Assembly: GCA_937965795.1 (NCBI GenBank)
Contig: CALCMD010000081.1
Coordinates: forward strand, 1-22,184
Direction: 5' to 3'
Source: an uncultured Lachnospiraceae bacterium
GTDB taxonomy: Bacteria > Bacillota > Clostridia > Lachnospirales > Lachnospiraceae
DNA: 22,184 bases
Each line of letters starts with the position of its first letter. The first letter of the stretch is position 1. The translations under genes and the position numbers were made by a program. Shown here piece by piece: positions 1-5,571 of this stretch. Under the pieces are notes generated by a model. The model searched no databases. It was given only the letters and a program-made list of their open reading frames with translations, and was not told the origin of the DNA.

Positions 1-33
1 ACACTCTTTCCCTACACGACGCTCTTCCGATCT
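1..33 (+). other. Illumina TruSeq adapter left in the assembly
   Basis: All 33 bases match, from memory, the standard Illumina TruSeq universal adapter/read-1 primer, beginning ACACTCTTTCCC and ending GCTCTTCCGATCT. The match ends at the usual ligation junction, and biological sequence begins at base 34, five bases before the asnA start codon. This segment is synthetic, so whatever lies upstream of asnA in the genome (promoter, any T-box leader, ribosome binding site) is missing here. It also implies that base 1 is a physical contig end. Confidence 0.97.
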
Positions 34-38
34 ATCTT

Positions 39-1049
39 ATGAAAAATTTAATCATACCAAAAGATTATAAAGCTGAATTAAACCTGCACGATACGCAGGT
101 CGGCATCAAGACGGTTAAGGATTTCTTTCAGAAAACTCTTTCTGAACGCCTGAACCTGCTGCGTGTGTCCGCACCCCTGTTCGTGACGCCGGAATCCGGA
201 CTCAATGACAATTTAAACGGCGTGGAACGTCCGGTAAGTTTCGACATCCGGGAACAGAACGGAGCAACTGCCGAAATCGTCCACTCGCTTGCAAAATGGA
301 AACGCTACGCTCTGAAAAAATACGGCTTTTCTCATGGAGAAGGACTGTATACGGACATGAGCGCTATCCGCAGAGATGAGGACACCGACAATATTCATTC
401 TATTTATGTAGACCAGTGGGACTGGGAAAAGATCATCAAAAAAGAAGAGCGTACGGTAGAAACACTGAAAAATGTGGTTCGCACAGTCTACAAGGCTCTG
501 AAAAAAACAGAAAAATACATGGCGATCGAATATGATTACATAGAGGAAATTCTTCCAAAAGATATTTTCTTTATCACGACGCAGGAGCTGGAGGATATGT
601 ACCCGGACTGCACGCCAAAAGAAAGAGAATACAAAATCACCAAATTAAAAGGAGCCGTGTTCATCATGCAGATCGGCGGCGCTCTCGCTTCCGGCGAGAA
701 GCATGACGGCCGTGCCCCGGACTATGATGACTGGACGTTAAACGGAGATATTATCGTGTACTATCCGGTACTGGATATTGCTCTGGAGCTCTCTTCTATG
801 GGCATCCGTGTGGATGAAGAAGCTCTGCTGCGCCAGCTTGAGATTGCAGGCTGCCCGGAACGTGCCGAACTGCCTTTCCAGAAAGCCATTCTGAATCAGG
901 AAGTTCCCTACACCATCGGCGGCGGCATCGGACAGTCCCGTATCTGTATGTTTTATCTCCGGAAAGCCCATATCGGTGAAGTGCAGGCTTCCCTTTGGCC
1001 GGAGGATGTGACGAAAGAAGCGCTTGCGCACGGAATTCAATTACTGTAA
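39..1049 (+). CDS. asnA: Aspartate--ammonia ligase (asparagine synthetase A)
   Basis: This enzyme makes asparagine from aspartate, ammonia and ATP through an aspartyl-AMP intermediate, in the cytoplasm; its fold is related to class II aminoacyl-tRNA synthetases. The 336-residue length fits the family (about 330). Family segments are visible: the N-terminal LIIPKDYKAEL, FVTPESGLNDNLNG (residues 48-61), the Arg-rich SAIRRDED (108-115), VDQWDWEK (124-131) and the C-terminal glycine-rich GGGIGQSR (294-301). The ATG at 39 is the natural family start, but the ribosome binding site cannot be seen because adapter sequence replaces everything before base 34. It is the only plus-strand gene and converges on dapL. 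In related Firmicutes asnA is often controlled by an Asn T-box, which cannot be tested here. Identification is very secure. Confidence 0.96.
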   Translation: MKNLIIPKDYKAELNLHDTQVGIKTVKDFFQKTLSERLNLLRVSAPLFVTPESGLNDNLNGVERPVSFDIREQNGATAEIVHSLAKWKRYALKKYGFSHGEGLYTDMSAIRRDEDTDNIHSIYVDQWDWEKIIKKEERTVETLKNVVRTVYKALKKTEKYMAIEYDYIEEILPKDIFFITTQELEDMYPDCTPKEREYKITKLKGAVFIMQIGGALASGEKHDGRAPDYDDWTLNGDIIVYYPVLDIALELSSMGIRVDEEALLRQLEIAGCPERAELPFQKAILNQEVPYTIGGGIGQSRICMFYLRKAHIGEVQASLWPEDVTKEALAHGIQLL

Positions 1050-1053
1050 CAGC

Positions 1054-1096
1054 AAAAGAACCGGAAACGATTTTCATGATCGTCCCCGGTTCTTTT
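1054..1096. terminator. Bidirectional intrinsic terminator between asnA and dapL
   Basis: A perfect 11-bp inverted repeat (AAAAGAACCGG at 1054-1064, CCGGTTCTTTT at 1086-1096) has a further 5-bp inner stem (ACGAT/ATCGT). The stem is flanked by A on one side and T on the other, so it can end transcription in both directions. It begins four bases after the asnA stop and lies 17 bases from the dapL stop, as expected for a terminator shared by convergent genes. Confidence 0.85.
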
Positions 1097-1113
1097 CTAT
1101 ATCCTGTTCCTTC

Positions 1114-2328
1114 TTAAATCTTTTTAATTCTCTCAATCGCCGCCAGCGTATTCTCATAGCTTCCAAATGCCGTCAGACGGAAGTATCCTTCCCCGCTCGG
1201 CCCGAATCCGGAGCCAGGTGTTCCCACAACATTTGCTTTTTCCAGCAGATAATCAAAAAATTCCCACGACGTCATCGCATCCGGCGTTTTCAGCCAGATA
1301 TAGGGTGCATTCACACCGCCATAGACCTCATACCCCGCATGTTTCAATCCTTCAGAAATCGTCCGGGCATTTTTCATATAATATGCCACCTGTTCTTTCA
1401 ACTGGGCTTTTCCTGCTTCCGAATAAACTGCCTCGCCCGCCCTCTGAATAATGTACGGAGCGCCGTTATATTTGGTGCCATGACGTCTCGCCCACAAAGA
1501 ATGGAGCGCCACATCCCCGCATTTCAGGTCTTTCGGAATCACAGTAAAGCCCAGACGTGTTCCGGTAAAGCCTGCATTTTTCGAAAAGCTCCGCAACTCG
1601 ATGGCACAGGTTCTCGCTCCCTCACACTCATAAATCGAGTGCGGCACATCTTCTTCTGAAATATACGCTTCATAAGCCGCGTCAAAAATAATGACGGCTC
1701 CTACTCTGTTCGCATAATCCACCCACACCTGAAGCTGCTCTTTTGTGATCGTGGTTCCGGTAGGATTATTCGGGAAACAGAGGTAAATGACGTCTGGCGT
1801 CTCTTTGGGCAGTTCCGGCACAAAATGATTTTTGGCCGTACACGGCATATAGATCACATCGCTCCACGTCTCTGTTTTCGCATCGTATGTACCAGTACGC
1901 CCCGCCATAACATTCGTATCCACATAAACCGGATACACCGGGTCGCATACGGCGATTTTATTGTCCACGCTGAATATTTCCTGAATATTTCCGGAATCAC
2001 ATTTCGCTCCGTCTGAAATAAAGATTTCATCCGCCGCAATGTGGCAGCCCCGGTCTGCATAGTCATTCTTTGCAATGGCGGACCTTAAAAATTCATACCC
2101 CAGATCCGGCGCATATCCACGAAAGGTTTCCGCCTTTCCCATCTCATCCACAGCGCTGTGCAGCGTATCGATGATAGCCGGAGCCAGCGGCTGCGTCACA
2201 TCCCCGATTCCCAGACGAATGATCTTTTTATCCGGATTCGCTTCTGAAAAAGCAGCTACTTTCTTTGCGATGTTGGAAAACAAATAGCTTCCCGGTAATT
2301 TCAAATAATTGTCATTAATCTTAAACAT
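1114..2328 (-). CDS. dapL: LL-diaminopimelate aminotransferase
   Basis: DapL converts tetrahydrodipicolinate plus glutamate directly to LL-2,6-diaminopimelate, bypassing the succinylated or acetylated intermediates, for lysine and peptidoglycan. The protein is a 404-residue fold-type I PLP enzyme. It has the DapL-type N-terminus (FKINDNYLKLPGSYLF), a GDVTQPL segment (42-48), NNPTG (187-191), DAAYEA (216-221) and the Schiff-base lysine K250 in SFSKNAGFTGTR. The start is the ATG at 2328: it is the family start and has GGGAGGAAAG just upstream. An in-frame extension to 2382 would add 18 unrelated residues overlapping this site. It lies 60 bases downstream of dapF on the same strand, so the two are probably cotranscribed, giving the last two diaminopimelate steps in one transcript. 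Very secure. Confidence 0.95.
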   Translation of the reverse strand: MFKINDNYLKLPGSYLFSNIAKKVAAFSEANPDKKIIRLGIGDVTQPLAPAIIDTLHSAVDEMGKAETFRGYAPDLGYEFLRSAIAKNDYADRGCHIAADEIFISDGAKCDSGNIQEIFSVDNKIAVCDPVYPVYVDTNVMAGRTGTYDAKTETWSDVIYMPCTAKNHFVPELPKETPDVIYLCFPNNPTGTTITKEQLQVWVDYANRVGAVIIFDAAYEAYISEEDVPHSIYECEGARTCAIELRSFSKNAGFTGTRLGFTVIPKDLKCGDVALHSLWARRHGTKYNGAPYIIQRAGEAVYSEAGKAQLKEQVAYYMKNARTISEGLKHAGYEVYGGVNAPYIWLKTPDAMTSWEFFDYLLEKANVVGTPGSGFGPSGEGYFRLTAFGSYENTLAAIERIKKI

Positions 2329-2388
2329 GTCTTTCCTCCCTGCGTTTTTATATATTCTATCTGCACAGAACCGTAAACACAAAAATGT

Positions 2389-3225
2389 TTACCGTTCCGG
2401 AATTTCACCGTCAAATACTACCGTTGCCGGCCCTGTCATATAGACCAGGTTTTCCTTTTCGTCCCAGAAAATTTTCAAATCGCCGCCCAGAAGTTTTACG
2501 GTCACTTCCCCATTCACATACCCGTTCAGAATGGAAGCTACCGCCACGGCGCAGGCGCCTGTCCCACATGCCAGCGTTTCACCGGAACCTCGTTCCCAGA
2601 CGCGCATTTCCACAGTATGTTCATCGACCACACGGACAAATTCTGTATTGACCCGATCCGGGAAACAGGAATGGCTTTCAAATTCCGGACCAATCTCTTC
2701 AATCTTTAGATTCTTTACATCATCCAGATAAACGACCGCATGAGGATTTCCCATAGATACGCAGGTCATGTGATAAATCCTTCCCTGTACTTCAATCGGC
2801 TGGTCAATCACCCGCTCCTTATCTGAAACGACAGGTATCTTCCGTGGTTCCAGTTCCGGCGCCCCCATATTTACTCTGACCTGGCATACCTTCCCATCCT
2901 CTATAGTCAAATCCAGGTATTTGATTCCGCTCTTTGTTTCTACCGAAAGACTTGTCTGGTCTGTCAGGCCATAATCGTATACATACTTCGCCACACATCG
3001 GATTCCGTTTCCGCACATCGCCCCTTCCGAACCGTCCGCATTGTACATTTCCATACGAAAATCAGCTTCCTCCGATGGTTTGATTAAAATCAGTCCGTCT
3101 GAACCGATTCCGAAATGCCGGTCGCTGACACGAACCGCCAATTCCCCCGGATTTTCCACCTTTTCCTGAAAACAATTCACATATACATAATCATTTCCAA
3201 TTCCCTGCATCTTCGTAAATTTCAT
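2389..3225 (-). CDS. dapF: Diaminopimelate epimerase
   Basis: DapF epimerises LL-diaminopimelate to the meso form used for peptidoglycan cross-linking and lysine synthesis, using two cysteines as acid and base without a cofactor. The 278-residue length is typical. Both catalytic motifs are present: MCGNGIRC with Cys71, and ACGTGACA with Cys222. The N-terminal KMQGIGNDY and the GNPHAV motif (161-166) are also family hallmarks. The ATG at 3225 is preceded by GAGAGGAGAATGGG, a good ribosome binding site. It is followed by dapL, the preceding enzyme of the pathway. A promoter probably lies in the 72-base gap to the ANTAR gene, but I see only weak candidates. Very secure. Confidence 0.95.
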   Translation of the reverse strand: MKFTKMQGIGNDYVYVNCFQEKVENPGELAVRVSDRHFGIGSDGLILIKPSEEADFRMEMYNADGSEGAMCGNGIRCVAKYVYDYGLTDQTSLSVETKSGIKYLDLTIEDGKVCQVRVNMGAPELEPRKIPVVSDKERVIDQPIEVQGRIYHMTCVSMGNPHAVVYLDDVKNLKIEEIGPEFESHSCFPDRVNTEFVRVVDEHTVEMRVWERGSGETLACGTGACAVAVASILNGYVNGEVTVKLLGGDLKIFWDEKENLVYMTGPATVVFDGEIPER

Positions 3226-3253
3226 CCCATTCTCCTCTCGACTACAAAAATAT

Positions 3254-3277
3254 CCTTATACGCCATAGGGTAAAAGG
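3254..3277 (-). terminator. Possible weak terminator after the ANTAR gene
   Basis: On the minus strand CCTTTTAC and GTATAAGG can pair (seven of eight positions) around an 8-base loop, followed by ATATTTTTG. It sits 20 bases past the ANTAR stop. The stem is short and AU-rich, so termination would be partial at best, and dapF-dapL may receive read-through from glnA-ANTAR. Confidence 0.3.
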
Positions 3278-3297
3278 TCTTTGCCTGCAATTATACA

Positions 3298-3846
3298 TTA
3301 AAACTTCATAAGACTGAATACCATCTGTGCCGTCTCGATCAGGCTGTTTCCACTGTCCATGCTGCATTTCTGGATATAACGGTGTGCTTCTTCTTCTGTC
3401 ATATTGTTTCGCTCCATCAACAGCCGTTTTGCTTCCTCGATGATCTTTTTCTCTTCCTCACTTCTTTGTCTTGGCTTTGCTTTCCGCTTCTTTCTCTGCC
3501 GCAGGATCGTTCCCGCCATCATTTCCAGCGTATTGACCAGATCGTGTACCTTAAGCGGAAGCTCCAGACAGACAATATCGTTATTCCTGCAATCACTCAG
3601 AATGTGGGGCGATGCTGCCAGAAGCATCTGCACATTAGGGGGCAGATAAGCATGGAGCTGAGAATACAGCATATCATGGAACCGATAACCGCAGAGAATG
3701 ATTCCGTCCGACAAGCGTTCTGCCATCTGGAGTGCCTGCGCGCCGCTGGTGCAGACGCCAGTTACCTCATAACCGTTCCGTACCAGCAAATTTCTGATAT
3801 TCTTCGCATCCTCCAATTTAGGAAATACCACAACAACACTTACCAA
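3298..3846 (-). CDS. ANTAR-domain RNA-binding antiterminator (NitR/AmiR-like)
   Basis: The 182-residue protein has an N-terminal receiver-like domain (about 1-105), a basic linker (117-128, RQRKKRKAKPRQ) and a C-terminal helical ANTAR domain (about 128-182) with EEKKIIEEAKRLLMER and EEAHRYIQKCSMDSG. ANTAR domains bind small RNA hairpins and prevent transcription termination. The receiver is degenerate: Cys52 stands where the phosphorylated Asp is expected, there is no acidic pair after the first strand, and LELPLK lacks the usual Lys-Pro. Phosphorylation control is therefore unlikely. The start is TTG at 3846, seven bases after an excellent AGGAGGTGATTC site (3848-3859). It lies 70 bases downstream of glnA on the same strand; comparable glnA-linked regulators (NitR) are described in clostridia. 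The likely target is the glnA leader, which is inference. Confidence 0.88.
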   Translation of the reverse strand: MVSVVVVFPKLEDAKNIRNLLVRNGYEVTGVCTSGAQALQMAERLSDGIILCGYRFHDMLYSQLHAYLPPNVQMLLAASPHILSDCRNNDIVCLELPLKVHDLVNTLEMMAGTILRQRKKRKAKPRQRSEEEKKIIEEAKRLLMERNNMTEEEAHRYIQKCSMDSGNSLIETAQMVFSLMKF

Positions 3847-3862
3847 TGAATCACCTCCTGTT

Positions 3863-3899
3863 TTTTACAGCGCCAAAGACACTGCTTTCCTCTGTAAAA
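3863..3899 (-). promoter_or_regulatory. Hairpin between glnA and the ANTAR gene
   Basis: Perfect 8-bp arms (TTTTACAG and CTGTAAAA) lie between the glnA stop and the ANTAR ribosome binding site. Inside them AAAG and CTTT can pair around a six-base loop (CAGUGU in the RNA). There is only a short A/U stretch after the stem, so it is a poor intrinsic terminator. It may instead affect mRNA processing, stability or ANTAR translation. Confidence 0.45.
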
Positions 3900-3916
3900 T
3901 AACCAGAAAACAGCAG

Positions 3917-5245
3917 CTAAATCCTGTATAAGTACTGCTCAACCTCCCATGACGACACATGTCTGCTGTACTGCGCCCACTCCTCTTTTTTGGCATGAAT
4001 ATAACGCTCGCTGAAATGTTCTCCCAGTACGCCTCTGACAAATTCATCCTTCTCCATTTCACAAACCGCTTCCAGAAGATTGTTTGGCAGAGATTCTATC
4101 CCATTCTCTTTTCTTTCTTTTGCAGTCATTTCAAAAATATTTTTATCTATGCTGTCCGGAGGCAAAATTTCATTTCGGATTCCGTCAAGTCCTGCCGCCA
4201 GGCACACAGCCAGCAACAGATAGGGGTTGGCAGACGGGTCCGGACAGCGAAGTTCTACCCTGGCAGCCTCTCTCTGCCCCGCCGGAATGCGAATCAAAGG
4301 ACTTCGGTTCGTCGCTGACCACGCAATATAAGCAGGCGCTTCAAATCCCGGAACCAGACGCTTATAAGAATTTACCAGCGGATTTGTGATGGCCGCCATT
4401 CCCCGGATATGCTTCATCAGCCCTCCAATAAAATAATATGCCTCTTTACTTAGTCCGAATGACTCAGACGCATCGAAAAAGATATTTTTTCCGTTCTTTT
4501 TCAGGGACATATTAAGATGCAGGCCGGAACCGTTGACTCCTTCCTGGGGCTTTGGCATAAAGCTGGCGTGAAGGCCATGACGCTTGGCAATTGTTTTTAC
4601 AGCCAGCTTAAAAGTCATAAAATGATCTGCCATCGTCAGCGCTTCCTCATAATGAAGAACGATTTCATGCTGCGCCGGGGCCACTTCATGATGAGACGCC
4701 TCGACCTCAAACCCCATATCCTCCAGCGTCAGCACCATGTCCCTGCGGGCATTCTCCCCCAGGTCCATCGGGCCCAGATCAAAATACCCCGCTTTCTCAT
4801 GCGTAATCGTCGTCGGCTGTCCATAATCATCCGTATGATAAAGGAAAAATTCACATTCAGGCCCCACCTCGAACGTATACCCCATCTCTTCCGCTTCTTT
4901 TACTGCCCTTTTCAAGATACCTCTGGGATCACCCTCAAAAGGCTCCCCGTTCGGACGATAGACGTCGCAGATCAGGCGCGCCACTTTTCCCTGCTGAGGC
5001 CTCCACGGAAAGATTGCCAGTGTATCAAGATCCGGATACAGGCACAGATCCGACTCTTCGATCCGCACAAAGCCCTTGATTGAAGAGCCGTCAAACATAC
5101 ACTGATTATCCAGCGCCTTCTCAAGCTGGCTGGAAGTAATCGCCACATTTTTCAATGTACCGAACATATCAGTAAACTGAAGGCGGATAAACTCTACATC
5201 CTCTTCCTGTACCAGCCGCAAAACATCCTGTTTTGTATACTTCAT
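3917..5245 (-). CDS. glnA: Glutamine synthetase, type I
   Basis: The enzyme forms glutamine from glutamate, ammonia and ATP as a cytoplasmic dodecamer and is the main entry point for ammonium. The 442-residue length fits the GSI-alpha group. Visible motifs are MFGTLKNVAI (27-36), GFVRIEESD (58-66) with Arg61 at the position of the feedback-inhibition arginine of Bacillus GS, the active-site GPECEF (128-133), GSGLHLNMS (239-247), the NRSPLIRIP loop (313-321) and the terminal WEVEQYL. The region that carries the adenylylated Tyr in enteric enzymes reads NIFEMT, with Phe in its place, so adenylylation is not expected. The start is the ATG at 5245 with AAAGGAGAA seven bases upstream; an in-frame extension to 5314 would run through the leader hairpin and is rejected. 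It has its own promoter, an attenuator-like leader and a downstream ANTAR gene. Confidence 0.96.
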   Translation of the reverse strand: MKYTKQDVLRLVQEEDVEFIRLQFTDMFGTLKNVAITSSQLEKALDNQCMFDGSSIKGFVRIEESDLCLYPDLDTLAIFPWRPQQGKVARLICDVYRPNGEPFEGDPRGILKRAVKEAEEMGYTFEVGPECEFFLYHTDDYGQPTTITHEKAGYFDLGPMDLGENARRDMVLTLEDMGFEVEASHHEVAPAQHEIVLHYEEALTMADHFMTFKLAVKTIAKRHGLHASFMPKPQEGVNGSGLHLNMSLKKNGKNIFFDASESFGLSKEAYYFIGGLMKHIRGMAAITNPLVNSYKRLVPGFEAPAYIAWSATNRSPLIRIPAGQREAARVELRCPDPSANPYLLLAVCLAAGLDGIRNEILPPDSIDKNIFEMTAKERKENGIESLPNNLLEAVCEMEKDEFVRGVLGEHFSERYIHAKKEEWAQYSRHVSSWEVEQYLYRI

Positions 5246-5273
5246 ATCAATTCTCCTTTTAAAGCATGTTTGG

Positions 5274-5327
5274 TTTACGCATCGCTTACGTAAAAAAGGG
5301 CGCTCTTCATACACGGAGAACGCCTTT
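5274..5327 (-). promoter_or_regulatory. glnA leader: terminator-like hairpin plus overlapping second hairpin
   Basis: On the glnA strand, AAAGGCGUUCU (5327-5317) pairs with AGAGCGCC (5306-5299) through an 8-bp stem with one G-U pair, followed by C and six U (5297-5292). This is an intrinsic terminator shape, and it begins only about five bases after the predicted transcription start. The U-tract end, UUUACG (5294-5289), can pair perfectly with CGUAAA (5279-5274) to form a second hairpin that shares three U residues with the terminator tail. Both lie between the glnA promoter and its ribosome binding site, so this is best read as a transcription attenuator. The ANTAR protein encoded downstream is the natural candidate regulator. 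I do not see the canonical pair of ANTAR hexaloops (A at 1, G at 4). Confidence 0.6.
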
Positions 5328-5338
5328 GCTCTAAAAAG

Positions 5339-5367
5339 ATAATAACAGCGCGTCGGCTTTTTGTCAA
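5339..5367 (-). promoter_or_regulatory. glnA promoter (sigma-A type)
   Basis: The -35 box TTGACA (5362-5367) is a perfect match. The spacer is 17 bases and the -10 box is TATTAT (5339-5344), with TG one base before it (extended -10). Transcription would start near A5332, giving an untranslated leader of about 87 nt. The MITE-like element ends about 30 bases upstream of the -35 box. Confidence 0.82.
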
Positions 5368-5397
5368 CTCACTGCTATCATCTTTTGTCTATTTCAG

Positions 5398-5571
5398 GTA
5401 ACTATTCAGCCATGCAGCCAGATGCGGCATATGAGCGGCGCAAGCTTGCTTGCAGAGCACATGATGTGCATCTGGCTATATGGCGTTTAGCCATAAGCGA
5501 GAATCCAGCTGCGGTAGCAGCGAAAAAACAGCGTAAGCTGCGGATTCGAGCCTGGATGGCTGAATAGTTAC
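5398..5571. mobile_element. MITE-like palindromic element with target-site duplication
   Basis: Terminal inverted repeats GTAACTATTCAGCCAT (5398-5413) and its exact complement (5556-5571) match for 16 bases and, past one mismatch, for CAG. The element is flanked by a perfect direct repeat CTATTTCAG (5389-5397 and 5571-5579, the C at 5571 shared with the terminal repeat), the signature of an 8-9 bp target duplication. The interior is made of nested hairpins: AGCCAGATGC/GCATCTGGCT (5416-5425, 5468-5477), TATGGC/GCCATA (5479-5495) and GAATCC/GGATTC (5501-5506, 5542-5547), the last enclosing GCTGC/GCAGC and CAGC/GCTG. Folded RNA or DNA would form a multi-arm junction. No transposase is encoded. 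The right end coincides with the stop codon of the NlpC/P60 gene. Copy number elsewhere cannot be seen here. Confidence 0.8.

Noticed and set aside
34..38. Asn T-box or promoter for asnA
   Set aside because: Only five genomic bases precede the ATG; everything earlier is adapter, so nothing can be claimed.
1024..1659. Plus-strand 211-codon open frame opposite dapL
   Set aside because: It lies antisense to a secure dapL gene, shares no family features, and begins inside the end of asnA; it is a shadow of dapL codon use.
4517..5083. Plus-strand 188-codon frame opposite glnA
   Set aside because: Fully antisense to conserved glutamine synthetase sequence and without protein-family features.
5246..5332. 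Glutamine riboswitch or canonical ANTAR double hexaloop in the glnA leader
   Set aside because: The leader is short, and neither the glutamine aptamer pattern nor two A1/G4 hexaloop stems could be found; only the terminator-like and second hairpins are supported.
5361..5567. Plus-strand 68-codon frame across the palindromic element
   Set aside because: It merely runs between the two terminal repeats (ATG in the left, TAG in the right), starts outside the element in the glnA promoter in its longest form, and lacks a ribosome binding site; the pairing structure explains the sequence better.
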